A DNA stretch of 64,000 bases from Pseudomonas campi (GCF_013200955.2 NZ_CP053697.2:3844001-3908000); one strand, 5' to 3'; positions 1 to 9,311 are shown, counted from the first letter of the stretch. Notes: a model not told the origin generated them from the sequence alone. Made by a program: numbers and translations.

Positions 1-423
1 CTGCGGTGTGTAATGCTCAACCAGCCACTCGGCATGCGCCGCATAAGCGAAGTAACGCAGCGGCACGGGCTGGGGCGGCCGCCGCAGGAGGCGTTCGCGC
101 AGAAGGGTTCTCGCCTCAGGCAGAGCCGTTTCGATCAGGACGTGGCCACGGCTGCGCAAGGCCTCGATCAGCAGCTTCTTGCGCTGGAAGGTAATGACCT
201 TGGGTGCCGACTGCAGGAGTAGGAAGTCGCAGGGCTCGTTACCCGCCACTGCCGCCAGACGAAAGCGCGCGAGCAAACCGAACAGCGTGTCGCCCAGCGC
301 CTCGCGCAGGAAGCGTAATGCGCTGCCAAGCCAGCCGTGCCGCTCGCGCAGCAGCAACCAGCGATAGCGATCCAGAGCTGTCGCCTTGTTTGCCCACTGC
401 ATAGCAACGGCGTCAGCACTCAT
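1..423 (-). CDS. N-terminal part of an unidentified protein of the LPS/polysaccharide block (cut by window edge)
   Basis: An open frame of 141 codons runs off the left edge. Its ATG (423-421) overlaps the stop of the upstream glycosyltransferase as ATGA, so the two are translationally coupled. The visible part is about 140 residues, rich in Arg and Leu, with no signal peptide or clear membrane segment. It contains a run resembling SAPKVITFQRKKLLIEALRS and then RYFAYAAHAEWLVEHY. I do not recognise it with certainty. The position, directly after the GT4 gene in an LPS core operon, suggests a role in core or surface polysaccharide assembly; a CDP-glycerol-transferase-like or capsule-type enzyme is possible but unproven. 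The frame is real because it has strong coupling, good codon use and no stop to the edge. Confidence 0.6.
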   Translation of the reverse strand, partial: MSADAVAMQWANKATALDRYRWLLLRERHGWLGSALRFLREALGDTLFGLLARFRLAAVAGNEPCDFLLLQSAPKVITFQRKKLLIEALRSRGHVLIETALPEARTLLRERLLRRPPQPVPLRYFAYAAHAEWLVEHYTPQ

Positions 424-1586
424 GCCGACCTCAGCTCCGCCAGTTGCGGCAGCGCCCAGAAGCACTGCCGCACCGCCGCATCGGAAAACATCTCCAGCAA
501 GCGCTGCGCCATCCGCTGCTGCAATGCCGGGTCGGCAGGCTCCTGCGCCTGCAGCACCAGGGCCTGGGCCAGCGCCGCAGCATCGCCGAGGGGGAACAGC
601 CGGCCACAGCCGGCCACTACCTCGCGGCCACCACCACAGTCGCTACCAATCAGCGGCACACCGGCGGCCATGGCCTCCAGCAGGACCATGCCGAACGGCT
701 CGTGGTCGGAGCTCAGGGCGAACACATCGAAGGCCTTGAAGTAGTTGCGCCCATTCGCTACCTGTCCGAGAAAGCGCACCGACTGGCTGACACCCAACTC
801 GCTGGCGAGGCGTTGCAGCGCCGCCTCCAACCTGCCGCTACCCATGATCGCCAGCAAGCTGCCAGACGGCAGCGCAGGCAGGGCCTGGGCGAAAGCGCGG
901 ATCAGGGTGGCCTGATCCTTGTCCGGGTGCAGGCGGCCGACATTGCCGATCACCCAGGCATCCTGCGGCAGGGCCAGGGCCTCGCGGGCAACCGCACGAC
1001 TGCACTGGGCGGCCTGCACGGCGGTGATATCGATGCGGTTGTACAGGGTCTCGATGCGCTCGGCCGGCCAACCCGGCAAGCAGGCGCGCATGTCGTCGCG
1101 CACCGCATCGGAAACCCCGAGCAGGCTCAGGCGGCGACGGAAGCAATTGACGAACCACTGGCGCGAACGCCGCTGGTACACGCCGAAGGCATGCTGCACA
1201 CCGAGCACCGGCAGATCACTGCCGAGCAGGGCGATATAGATCGGTTTGAAGCGATGGGCGATGCACAGTTTGAAGTCCCGCGAAGCGGCGATGCGCTTGA
1301 GGTCGCGAATCGCCTTGAGCTTGAGGCCGCGTACGTCGCGACTGGAGTAATCGAGGAAAATCACTTCGTCGGAAGCCGAGCCTAGCTCGACTTCCGTACT
1401 CGGCTTGCCAGTCAGATAGACCGTACAAACTTTGTACGGCGTACCGGCAAACAGCGCGGCGTACTGCCGCGCGCAATCGAGGAAGGGGCCGTCATAACCG
1501 TGACAGAACTGCAAAATCCACTGTTCCGGCTGGCTGCGCGTCGGCAGGGCGTCGTTGAGAGCCGCCTCGGATTGCTCATTTACCAC
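420..1586 (-). CDS. wapH: GT4 family glycosyltransferase, WapH-like, LPS core
   Basis: The 388-residue protein has a GT-B fold, with a donor-side motif GNVGRLHPDKD (214-224) and the GT4 E-x7-E signature in EPFGMVLLEA (E296 and E304). It would transfer a sugar from a nucleotide-sugar donor to the LPS core on the cytoplasmic face. Length and position, directly downstream of the carbamoyltransferase gene, match PA5004 (wapH) of P. aeruginosa as I recall it; the exact sugar cannot be read from sequence. The start is a GTG at 1586-1584 with a GGAG eight bases upstream; no in-frame ATG fits. The stop overlaps the next gene. The symbol rests on synteny. Confidence 0.85.
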   Translation of the reverse strand: MVNEQSEAALNDALPTRSQPEQWILQFCHGYDGPFLDCARQYAALFAGTPYKVCTVYLTGKPSTEVELGSASDEVIFLDYSSRDVRGLKLKAIRDLKRIAASRDFKLCIAHRFKPIYIALLGSDLPVLGVQHAFGVYQRRSRQWFVNCFRRRLSLLGVSDAVRDDMRACLPGWPAERIETLYNRIDITAVQAAQCSRAVAREALALPQDAWVIGNVGRLHPDKDQATLIRAFAQALPALPSGSLLAIMGSGRLEAALQRLASELGVSQSVRFLGQVANGRNYFKAFDVFALSSDHEPFGMVLLEAMAAGVPLIGSDCGGGREVVAGCGRLFPLGDAAALAQALVLQAQEPADPALQQRMAQRLLEMFSDAAVRQCFWALPQLAELRSA

Positions 1587-1660
1587 AGTAAACTCCGCTT
1601 CCTCGGCGACTCTCGCCTAGCCCTGCGCTAGCTCGCTCAGCCAGGCGACGGCCAGTCGCC

Positions 1661-3415
1661 TCAGACGTTGTCATACCAGTCCTTGCCGTCCTTGACCACG
1701 AGGATGTCTTCCATGATCAGGTACTGCAGGTCGGAGCCGTAGAACATGTTCAGCGCGTCGGTCGGCGAGCAGATCATCGGCTCACCACGGCGATTCAGCG
1801 AGGTGTTCAGCGACACGCCGTTGCCGGTCAGTTTCTCCAGCTCCAGCATCATATCGTAGTAGCGCGGGTTGTATTCGCGCTTGAGCACCTGGGCGCGCGA
1901 GGTGCCGTCTTCGTGCACCACTTCGCCGACACGGGTCTTCCACTCTTCGTTGACTTCGAAGGTGAAGGTCATGAACGGGCTCGGGTGGTCGACCTTGAGC
2001 ATCTGCGGGCCGACGGTATCGAGCATCGACGGGCAGAACGGCCTCCAGCGCTCGCGGAACTTGATTTGCTCGTTAATCCGGTCAGCCACGCCAGCCACGC
2101 TCGGGCAGCCGATGATCGAGCGACCGCCGAGGGCGCGCGGGCCGAACTCCATGCGGCCCTGGAACCAGGCCACTGGATTCGCGTCGACCATGATCTTGGC
2201 GATGCGCTGCGGCATGTTGTCGATCTGCTTGAACACCGGCTTGCTCGGGTGACGGGCGCAGGCGGCGATCACGTCTTCGTTGGAGTAGGACGGGCCGAGG
2301 TAGACGTGCTCCATCTTCTCCACCGGCACGCCACGCTGGTGCGAAACGTAGGCGGCAGCGCCGACCGAGGTACCGGCGTCGCCGGAAGCCGGCTGGACGA
2401 ACAGCTCCTTCACTTCCGGACGGGCGATGATCTTCTGGTTCAGCTTGACGTTCAGCGCGCAGCCGCCGGCAAAGGCGATCTTGCCGGTTTCCTTGATGAT
2501 GTCACCGAGGTAGTAATCCATCATTTCCAGCGCCAGCTTCTCGAACAGCGCTTGCATGCTGGCGGCGTAGTGAATGTACGGATCGTCGGCGATGTCGCCC
2601 TGGCGTTTCGGCCCCAGCCATTCGATCAGCTTGGGCGAGAAGTAGTAGCCCTTGCCGTTTTCCTTGTAGCGACGGAAGCCGATGACGTTGGCGTAGTCGG
2701 TATTGATGATCAGCTCGCCGTTCTCGAACTTGGCCAGGCGCGAGAAGTCGTACTTGGCCGCGTCGCCGTAGGGCGCCATGCCCATCACCTTGAACTCGCC
2801 GTCGAGCATCTCGAAGCCGAGGAATTCGGTGATCGCGCCGTACAGGCCGCCGAGCGAGTCCGGATCGAAGAATTCCTTGATCTTGTGGATCTTGCCGTTC
2901 TCGCCGTAGCCGAAGAAGGTGGTGGCGTACTCGCCCTTGCCGTCGATGCCAAGAATCGCCGTCTTCTCGGTGAAGCCCGAGCAGTGGTAGGCACTGGCGG
3001 CGTGGGCCAGGTGGTGCTCGACCGGCTCGATCTTGATCTTCTTCAGGTCGAAACCCAGCTGCTGCAGGCACCACTGGATGTGCTTGTAGTAGCGCTTGTA
3101 GCGGCGGTTGCCCATGAGGATCGCGTCGAGGGCGCGGTCCGGCGCGTACCAGTAGCGCTTGGCGTACTGCCAGCGGGCTTTTTCGAAGATGCTGATGGGC
3201 GCGAAGGGGATGGCCACCACGTCGACGTCAGCCGGTTTGATCCCGGCCTGCTCCAGGCAGAACTTGGCCGACTCGTAGGGCATGCGGTTCTTCGCGTGCT
3301 TGTCGCGCACGAAGCGCTCTTCTTCCGCCGCTGCGATCAGCTTGCCGTCGATATACAGGGCAGCGGAAGGATCGTGACTGAGGGCGCCGGACAGGCCAAG
3401 AATCGTCAGTGCCAC
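1661..3415 (-). CDS. wapO: NodU/TobZ-family carbamoyltransferase acting on LPS core heptose
   Basis: This 584-residue protein has the two-part carbamoyltransferase layout: an N-terminal Kae1-like domain with the metal-binding HxxxH (H134, H138, in VEHHLAHAA) and GIDGKGE (D158), then a C-terminal domain with FGPRALGGRSIIG-type motifs. The family moves a carbamoyl group from carbamoyl phosphate through carbamoyl-AMP to a hydroxyl. In P. aeruginosa the homologue in this position (PA5005, wapO) carbamoylates heptose II of the core. The start is GTG (3415) preceded by AGAGG. A 7-bp hairpin (1643-1661) covers the stop codon and may attenuate reading into wapH. The 74-bp gap after it is the widest inside the LPS block. 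Confidence 0.88.
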   Translation of the reverse strand: MALTILGLSGALSHDPSAALYIDGKLIAAAEEERFVRDKHAKNRMPYESAKFCLEQAGIKPADVDVVAIPFAPISIFEKARWQYAKRYWYAPDRALDAILMGNRRYKRYYKHIQWCLQQLGFDLKKIKIEPVEHHLAHAASAYHCSGFTEKTAILGIDGKGEYATTFFGYGENGKIHKIKEFFDPDSLGGLYGAITEFLGFEMLDGEFKVMGMAPYGDAAKYDFSRLAKFENGELIINTDYANVIGFRRYKENGKGYYFSPKLIEWLGPKRQGDIADDPYIHYAASMQALFEKLALEMMDYYLGDIIKETGKIAFAGGCALNVKLNQKIIARPEVKELFVQPASGDAGTSVGAAAYVSHQRGVPVEKMEHVYLGPSYSNEDVIAACARHPSKPVFKQIDNMPQRIAKIMVDANPVAWFQGRMEFGPRALGGRSIIGCPSVAGVADRINEQIKFRERWRPFCPSMLDTVGPQMLKVDHPSPFMTFTFEVNEEWKTRVGEVVHEDGTSRAQVLKREYNPRYYDMMLELEKLTGNGVSLNTSLNRRGEPMICSPTDALNMFYGSDLQYLIMEDILVVKDGKDWYDNV

Positions 3416-3426
3416 AGGGAAAACCT

Positions 3427-4884
3427 CTATTCAGGGCAGGTGCCGGGCACCTGCGGTAAACGTTCGTCGAGCAGCTTGAACAGCTGTGAGTCAGCCGGCC
3501 AGTTGCGCAGAAAGCGGGCGCGATCGCGGGCATAGGCCCTGGCGAAGCTGCGCGTGTTGCGGTGCTGCTGCATGGCATCCAGGTCGATCAGCGACCAGCA
3601 CGCCCGCGCCTCATCCCAAAACAGGTTAGTGCCCTTGAAATCCCCGTGGCTGATGCGCTCGCGCAGCAGGGCGGCGAACAGGCGATCCAGGGCCAACAGG
3701 TCGGACTCAGGCGGCAAACTCAGCCCATCCTGAGCCAGGTAGGGCTGAAAACGGGCGATTATATCCTGCCCGCCGCAGTATTCGGTAATCAGGTAGGCCG
3801 GGCCGCGCAACCAGCACCAGCGCCGCTCCAGCACAGCCAGCGGACTCGGGGTGGCGATGCCCAGCAGTTCCAGGCGGTGGCCCTCACGCCAGCTGTGCCA
3901 GGCGCGACTGGGACGCCAGAAGCGCTTCAGCCAGTGGGCGAAGCCCTTGATGTTGTAGCGCTTGACCACCAGTTCGCGCCCGCCCTGGTTCACCTGGGCA
4001 ACCCTGGCGGAGCCGCCCAGCTTCAAGGCGCGCCCCTCGGCGAGCACCGCATCGGGCTGAGCGAGCAGAGACGCCAGTTCGTCGGCACAGTCCCGCCGCA
4101 CCACGCGCAAGCCGAAGGCGCCGATCCTGGCGCTGAACAGGCTGCAATCACGAGCAATTTTCTGCATATAGTCGCGCAGGCGCCAGCGCCGCACCTTGGC
4201 CACTTCGACCAGCAAGGCCTCCAGTGGCAGGGCGTGCTCACCATTGGCCAACAGGTAGTGCACCAGCAGCTCCTCGATGAAGGGCGCAAGCTCGGCGGGC
4301 AGCTGGGCGAAGAACATGCCCAGATTGGCCAGTACCCGGGCGCGCGACAGCGGCTGGCCGGCGACCTCGACCTGCACCCCGCCACCATCGATGATCGACA
4401 CGCTGCCGGCATGGCGCAGCAGGTTGTCCAGATGCAGGTCGGATTGCCACAGCCCCTTGGCGTGCATCTGCGCGATCGCGGTCAGGGCTTCGCCCAGCAC
4501 GACCTGCTGCGCGTCACTGAGCAGCGGCTCACGCTCCACTGCACGCCAGGCGTCCCACAGGCTTTCGGCACCGTCCAGATAGTCGAACAGCAGCCAGCCG
4601 CCCTCACCTGCCTGCCAGCCCTGGGCCAGCAACTCGGGAGTTGGCAGACCCTGTTCGGCGAGCAGGCGCGCGCCCTGCAGCTCGCGCTGGAAGTGCCGCT
4701 CGGCCTTGCCGCCGACCAGCAGCTTGGCCAGCACCGGGCGCCCGCGCCACAGGGCGAGGCCGACGTAGCGCTGACCCGGCAGCACGCGCAACAGGCGTTG
4801 CAGCTCCAGCACCTCGCCGGCCAGTTCGATGCGCAGCGGCAGCGCCGGCTGACGGCCGGCCTGGGCCAACTGGGCAAGCCGCAT
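3427..4884 (-). CDS. Two-domain LPS core kinase-like protein (PA5006 type)
   Basis: The protein has 485 residues from the ATG at 4884, which overlaps the upstream stop as TGATG; a longer in-frame extension to 5145 lies wholly inside the upstream gene and is rejected. It carries two RIO/Kdo-kinase-like domains in tandem. Domain 1 has a catalytic loop in WQSDLHLDNLL (D149, N154) and a metal Asp in SIIDGGG (D166). Domain 2 has ISHGDFKGTNLFW (D415) and SLIDLDAM. Both keep catalytic Asp residues, so both could be active kinases. It sits between wapQ and the carbamoyltransferase gene, as PA5006 does. Substrate is probably core heptose or another cytoplasmic core intermediate, but this is inference. 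Confidence 0.82.
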   Translation of the reverse strand: MRLAQLAQAGRQPALPLRIELAGEVLELQRLLRVLPGQRYVGLALWRGRPVLAKLLVGGKAERHFQRELQGARLLAEQGLPTPELLAQGWQAGEGGWLLFDYLDGAESLWDAWRAVEREPLLSDAQQVVLGEALTAIAQMHAKGLWQSDLHLDNLLRHAGSVSIIDGGGVQVEVAGQPLSRARVLANLGMFFAQLPAELAPFIEELLVHYLLANGEHALPLEALLVEVAKVRRWRLRDYMQKIARDCSLFSARIGAFGLRVVRRDCADELASLLAQPDAVLAEGRALKLGGSARVAQVNQGGRELVVKRYNIKGFAHWLKRFWRPSRAWHSWREGHRLELLGIATPSPLAVLERRWCWLRGPAYLITEYCGGQDIIARFQPYLAQDGLSLPPESDLLALDRLFAALLRERISHGDFKGTNLFWDEARACWSLIDLDAMQQHRNTRSFARAYARDRARFLRNWPADSQLFKLLDERLPQVPGTCPE

Positions 4885-5627
4885 CAGCGTGCTTCCTTGT
4901 GCCGACGGCGGGCACCCAGGCGCTGCCACCAACCCTCCAGATCCCCCGCCGCACCCAGATAGGTCGCCAGCAGCTCGCGCACCTCGGCCTCGCTCCAGGC
5001 ACCGGCGCGACGCAGCAACGGCTCCAGGTCCTTGATCCGGTCGCGCTGGCCGAACAGCAGCGGACGGGTCTTTTCCAGATCGATCAGCTGCGCGGCAAAA
5101 CCCTCGCCGGCGGCCTTGAGGAAAATATGCTTGGGGTAGAAGCAACCGTGCATCTGCCCGGCATCGTGCAGGCGCCGAGCCAGCTCGCCGCAGGCACGCA
5201 AAATGGCCTGGCGAGTAGGCCCAGGCACGCCCTCCCAGCCTTGCAGCCAGTGGTCGAGATCCTGCCAGCCGTCCAATGCACGGGTCAGCAGAATGGCGCG
5301 TCGCTCACCGGGCAAGCGCCGCTCGGCGAAGAACGCCGCCTGCAGTGCAGGAATGCCCAGTCGGCGATAGGCCTGGATATTGCGAAACTCGCGAGTGAAG
5401 GTCGGCTCGCCGAAGGGGTGGCGCAGGCTGCGGGTCAGGTGATTGCTCTGCCGCTTGAGGTAGAAGGCCGCCTCGCCCAGCTCCAGGCGATACACGCTGC
5501 TCCAACCGCCGCGCTCGGTATTGGGCTCATCCACCGCCTCCAGCTGCAGCGCCCACAGCGCCTCGAAACTGGCCAGGCCGTGGCCTTCGAGAACGGCACG
5601 ATCCTCGGCCGCGATAAAGTCTCTCAT
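4884..5627 (-). CDS. wapQ: InaA/Kdo-kinase-like LPS core protein, WapQ-like, with degenerate catalytic loop
   Basis: The 247-residue protein follows the LPS-kinase plan: a strand Lys in FYLKRQ (K58), a region ending GRL-like ARRLHDAGQMHGCFYPKHIFL (written here only as landmarks 149-170) and a metal Asp in QLIDLEK (D183). The HRD/HND catalytic loop seen in its neighbours is replaced by H160-G161-C162, so the usual catalytic Asp is missing; His167 follows. It overlaps wapP by four bases at its 5' end and its stop overlaps the next start by one. By position it equals wapQ (PA5007) of P. aeruginosa, proposed to act in core phosphorylation. It may be an atypical kinase or a partner of the active ones. 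Confidence 0.8.
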   Translation of the reverse strand: MRDFIAAEDRAVLEGHGLASFEALWALQLEAVDEPNTERGGWSSVYRLELGEAAFYLKRQSNHLTRSLRHPFGEPTFTREFRNIQAYRRLGIPALQAAFFAERRLPGERRAILLTRALDGWQDLDHWLQGWEGVPGPTRQAILRACGELARRLHDAGQMHGCFYPKHIFLKAAGEGFAAQLIDLEKTRPLLFGQRDRIKDLEPLLRRAGAWSEAEVRELLATYLGAAGDLEGWWQRLGARRRHKEAR

Positions 5628-6361
5628 TCCCGTCCCTCGAAGAACTTGACGATGCGCCGGACTTCCCGCTTGTCCGCCGCACTCAACCGCTCACAGCCGC
5701 GGTATTGCCGATAGAAACGCAGGCGTTGGGTACGGCTCAGCTGGTACTTGGCCACCTTGTCCAGGCAGGCCAGGTCCTTGACGATGCGGTAGCTGAGCAG
5801 CGGTCCCCACCAGAACGCCCCGGTCGGGCAATCGATGAAGAACAGCTCTGCCCGGTCGTTGACCAGCAGGTTGCGCCATTTCAAATCGTTATGGGTGAAG
5901 TGGTGGTCATGCAGGGTACGAGTCGCGCGAGCCAGTTGCACACTGACCTGCTCGACCCAGGCACGATCAGCCAAGCGCGGATCCTGGCGGCGCGCCAGCA
6001 GCGCCAGGTCCTGGGTGTCGGGCAGCTCGCGAGTGATCAGCGCGCCACGCACGAAGGCGCCCGCCTTGCGCTCCAGGCCATAGGCCACGATGGGCGCCGT
6101 GGGGATGCCCCACTTGGCAAAATATTTGAGGTTCTGCCACTCGGCCTTGACCCGCGGCCGCCCGATATAGCGACGCAGACCTTTGCCCGCGCCCCAGTAG
6201 CGCTTGACGTAATAGCACACGCCATCACGCTCGATACGCACCACCTCCGACAGCGGATCACGGGTCAGGCGATGGCCCTCGATGGCAAACACCCGCTGCA
6301 AATCAGCCAGCTCATCCCGCAATGCAGCGGGACAAAGATCGGTTACCCGCCACTCACTCAT
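5624..6361 (-). CDS. wapP: LPS core heptose kinase WapP
   Basis: The protein has 245 residues with the small protein-kinase-like fold of the Kdo/heptose kinases. Visible motifs are a strand Lys in YYVKRYW (K53), the catalytic loop THNDLKWRNLL (D159, N164) and the metal-binding FFIDCPT (D177). It would phosphorylate a heptose of the inner core with ATP in the cytoplasm. It overlaps waaP upstream and wapQ downstream by four bases (ATGA type) on both sides, which argues for coupled translation. Order waaP-wapP-wapQ is that of P. aeruginosa PA5009-PA5007. Confidence 0.87.
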   Translation of the reverse strand: MSEWRVTDLCPAALRDELADLQRVFAIEGHRLTRDPLSEVVRIERDGVCYYVKRYWGAGKGLRRYIGRPRVKAEWQNLKYFAKWGIPTAPIVAYGLERKAGAFVRGALITRELPDTQDLALLARRQDPRLADRAWVEQVSVQLARATRTLHDHHFTHNDLKWRNLLVNDRAELFFIDCPTGAFWWGPLLSYRIVKDLACLDKVAKYQLSRTQRLRFYRQYRGCERLSAADKREVRRIVKFFEGRE

Positions 6362-7188
6362 TGCCCGGCTCCCGGCGCATATTTGCGGGCATAACGCTGC
6401 AGCAAACGCTCCGCCTTGCGCTCCAGCCAGGCCAGCAGCCGGGCCTCATCACGCAGGATGGCGCGCAGCGGCTGAGCGCCTTGCAATGCGCTGAAATAGC
6501 CGCGCAGAAAACGCAGCTTGTCAGCGCGGGTCAGGCCGATATTCAGCGCAGAGAAATACAGCGCGGCCAGGTCCTTGTTGCGCCAGCGCAGGGGCACGGC
6601 GCTGCGCACCTGAGCGCGGTGCAAGTCGATCAGCGACAGGCGCAGGTTATCCGCCGTCACCGGTGTGTCGGTGTGCAGCAGGAAGTGGCAGATGTAGCAG
6701 TCGCGGTGATTGACCCCAGCGCGGTGCATGGCACCGGTCATCTTCGCCACTTCGGCGATCAGCGCACGCTTGAGGCGCGGACTGGGCGATTGGCGCGCCC
6801 AGTCGAGCGTCAGCTGCTCCAGATCGATGGTCGGCGCCAGTTCCTCGGTGACGATAAAGGAATGCTGCGCCGCCGGATTGCTGCCGCGCTCGCCATAGGC
6901 CACGGCGGTCATAGTCGCCACACCGGCCTCGGTCAGGCGCTGGATGGCCTGCCATTCCTGGGCCGCGCCGAGCACCGGCAGCTTGGCGCTGAGCAGGTTC
7001 TTGACGATCTCGCCCCAGCCGATGCCGCGGTGGATCTTGACGAAATAACCACGCCCGGCGACTTCGGTGCGCAGCGTGCGCCGTCCTTCCAGTTCGCGAT
7101 AGACCTGGCCCTGCAGCGCCTCCACGGCGACGAAGGGATCCTGGCCAGTCCACAGACCCTTGAACGGTTCGGTGAGGATCAGCTTCAT
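6358..7188 (-). CDS. waaP: LPS heptose I kinase WaaP
   Basis: At 276 residues it has the family's usual length. The catalytic loop HRDCYICHFLL (H161, R162, D163) matches the WaaP signature, with the metal Asp in LSLIDLHRAQ (D188) and strand Lys K51. WaaP phosphorylates O4 of heptose I; in Pseudomonas core phosphate is needed for outer-membrane stability and is essential in P. aeruginosa. The start ATG (7188) overlaps the waaG stop by four bases. Assignment is firm. Confidence 0.95.
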   Translation of the reverse strand: MKLILTEPFKGLWTGQDPFVAVEALQGQVYRELEGRRTLRTEVAGRGYFVKIHRGIGWGEIVKNLLSAKLPVLGAAQEWQAIQRLTEAGVATMTAVAYGERGSNPAAQHSFIVTEELAPTIDLEQLTLDWARQSPSPRLKRALIAEVAKMTGAMHRAGVNHRDCYICHFLLHTDTPVTADNLRLSLIDLHRAQVRSAVPLRWRNKDLAALYFSALNIGLTRADKLRFLRGYFSALQGAQPLRAILRDEARLLAWLERKAERLLQRYARKYAPGAGQ

Positions 7189-8306
7189 GCCCGCTCCGCC
7201 AGGATCACGTCGGCCGCGTGCTGCGGCATGGAATACAGGTCGGCCGTATCGGCGAAGGCCAGGCCGTTGGCGCCCCAGCTTGCCCTGGCCGCATCGTCGG
7301 TCAACATCTCGGTGAGCATGCTATTGAGTCGCTCCTGCTGGAACGGGCTGGGCAGCACGCGCCCGGCATCGGCTTCGGCGATGTAGTGGGCATAGCCGCA
7401 GACATCACTGACCAGCACCGGCAGGCCGGAAACCAGCGCCTCCAGCAGCACGGTGCCGGTGTTCTCGTTGTAGGCCGGGTGGATCAGCAGGTCGGCGCCG
7501 AGCAGGAAACGCGGAATGTCGCTGCGCCCCTTGAGGATCTGCACCTGTTCGGACACGCCCAGGGCCTTGGCCTGCAGCTGGAACGAGCGCGGGTCGTCCT
7601 GGCCGATGGCAATCAGGCGGGTGCGCTGTTTAAGCTCGCGCGGCAGGGCGGCCAGGGCCTTGAGACTGCGGTCCAGGCCCTTGGTCTTGAAGCCGGAGCC
7701 GATCTGCACCAGCAGCAGGTCGCTATCGCCCAGCTTGAACTCGCGGCGGAACTCGGCACGGATCTCAGCGGCATTGGCCGGCGCGCGGCGGTCGGCAGCG
7801 ATGCCCGGTGGCAGCAGATGGAAGCGCGCTTCCGGGGTCTGGTAGTGCTTGATGAACAGCGGCTGCTGCACTTCGGAAATCATCAGGATTTCGGTCTTCG
7901 ACTCGGGGGCGAACACCGCCCGTTCGTAGTCGGCGAAATGCTTGTAGCGGCCCCAGCGCTTGTAGATCGGGTTGCGCAGGGTCTGCGCCTTGTCCTCAAA
8001 GCAGCCATCAGCGGCGTAGTACACGTCCAGGCCCGGCATCTTGTTGAAGCCGATCACCCGGCCCACCGGCTCGCGGGCCAGGTCGGCGGCCAGCCAGGCG
8101 CTGAACTTCTCGTTGCGGTGGTGGTTGAACAGCGCCTTGACCGGCGCCACGCGCACATCGAAACCGGCGGGCACCTCGCCCTCCCAGATCGGCGTGTAGA
8201 CGCGGATGGCATGGCCACGCGCCTGGCATTCCAGGGCGATGCGCAGGAAGTCGCGCTGCAGGCCGCCATAGGGAAAATACTTGTAGAGCACGAACGCCAG
8301 CTGCAT
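7185..8306 (-). CDS. waaG: LPS core glycosyltransferase WaaG (GT4)
   Basis: The true start is the ATG at 8306, giving 373 residues (QLAFVLYKYFPYGGLQRDFL at the N-terminus); an upstream extension to 8384 lies inside waaC. It is a GT-B enzyme with the N-terminal FPYGGLQRD acceptor loop and the C-terminal E-x7-E region NENTGTVLLEALVSG. WaaG adds the first outer-core sugar to heptose II: glucose in enteric bacteria, probably galactosamine in P. aeruginosa. Start and waaC stop overlap by one base (TAATG). Between waaC and waaP, it has the conserved position of PA5010. Confidence 0.93.
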   Translation of the reverse strand: MQLAFVLYKYFPYGGLQRDFLRIALECQARGHAIRVYTPIWEGEVPAGFDVRVAPVKALFNHHRNEKFSAWLAADLAREPVGRVIGFNKMPGLDVYYAADGCFEDKAQTLRNPIYKRWGRYKHFADYERAVFAPESKTEILMISEVQQPLFIKHYQTPEARFHLLPPGIAADRRAPANAAEIRAEFRREFKLGDSDLLLVQIGSGFKTKGLDRSLKALAALPRELKQRTRLIAIGQDDPRSFQLQAKALGVSEQVQILKGRSDIPRFLLGADLLIHPAYNENTGTVLLEALVSGLPVLVSDVCGYAHYIAEADAGRVLPSPFQQERLNSMLTEMLTDDAARASWGANGLAFADTADLYSMPQHAADVILAERA

Positions 8307-9310
8307 TACACCGCCTCCTGCTGCGCCAGGAGCAAGGCGTTCAGCTCGTTGCCCACGCGCTCGGCGCCCAGGCCTTCGAAACAAGGTTTATGCCGATCAC
8401 CGCTGCCGGCATGCGGCCCGCTGGCGCACAGGTGCACCTGGCCGCGCCCATAGGCGCCGACGCGGCCCGGCAGGGTCGGGCCGTACAGGGAAATGCTCGG
8501 CACATCCAGCGCCGCCGCCAGATGGCCGAGCCCGGTGTCCACCGCCACGCAGGCGCTGGCGCCGGCGATCACCTTGGCCACGCCGGCCAGGTTGAGTTTC
8601 GGTAGCACGGCAGCCCCGTCGATGCCGGCGACGATGCGTTCGGCACGCGCCTTCTCGGTCTCGTTGCCCCAGGGCAGACGCACCGCCCAGCCCTGCCCGG
8701 CCATGCGCTCGGCCAGGGCGCGCCAGTCGGCTTCCGGCCAGTGCTTGCTGGCCCAGGTGGTGCCATGCAGGAACAGCAGGTAAGGCGCCTGCGAGGCATC
8801 GGCCATGGCCGCGCGATCCAGGCCGTAGTCGCCGATGCTGGCCGGCAGTTGATAGCCGAGTGCCTGGGCGAACAGCTGGCGGGTACGCTCCAGCGCATGC
8901 TGGCTCTTCGCCACCGGGTACAGGCGGTCGTAGAAGCGGCAGGAGATCGGCTCGCGCGCCGATTCACGGTCAAGACCGGCAATCGGCGCCTTCACATAAC
9001 GGGTCAGCCAGGCGCTTTTCAGCAGGCCCTGGGCATCGATCACCAGGTCGTAATCGGCCTCGCGCAGGCGCGCCTTGAAGCGGCGCCAGTCACCATTCTT
9101 CAGGGTCTGCCAGAGGTTCTTGCGCCAGCGACGGATGGCCACCGGAATCACCTGGGCCACGGCCGGGTGCCAGGCCGGGATCTCGGCGAAACCCTCCTCC
9201 ACCACCCAGTCGAACTGGATGCCGGGAATGGCCCGCGCCGCATCGGTCAGCGCCGGCAGGGTGTGGATCACGTCGCCGAGGGAAGACGTTTTAATCAGCA
9301 GTACCCGCAA
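8306..9310 (-). CDS. waaC: LPS heptosyltransferase I WaaC
   Basis: The 334-residue GT9 enzyme starts with the family N-terminus RVLLIKTSSLGDVIHTLPAL, where SLGDVIHT is the conserved acceptor loop containing the catalytic Asp. The C-terminal half has AVDTGLGHLAAAL and PSISLYGPT, the ADP-heptose-binding part. It transfers L-glycero-D-manno-heptose I to Kdo2-lipid A in the cytoplasm. The start codon is TTG at 9310, chosen because the conserved N-terminus begins there and a GAGG lies nine to twelve bases upstream inside the waaF end. Only one base separates it from the waaF stop. Confidence 0.94.
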   Translation of the reverse strand: MRVLLIKTSSLGDVIHTLPALTDAARAIPGIQFDWVVEEGFAEIPAWHPAVAQVIPVAIRRWRKNLWQTLKNGDWRRFKARLREADYDLVIDAQGLLKSAWLTRYVKAPIAGLDRESAREPISCRFYDRLYPVAKSQHALERTRQLFAQALGYQLPASIGDYGLDRAAMADASQAPYLLFLHGTTWASKHWPEADWRALAERMAGQGWAVRLPWGNETEKARAERIVAGIDGAAVLPKLNLAGVAKVIAGASACVAVDTGLGHLAAALDVPSISLYGPTLPGRVGAYGRGQVHLCASGPHAGSGDRHKPCFEGLGAERVGNELNALLLAQQEAV

Positions 9311-9311
9311 A

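Noticed and set aside
1913..3535. 540-codon plus-strand frame over the carbamoyltransferase gene
   Set aside because: Antisense shadow; the minus strand encodes conserved metal-binding motifs.
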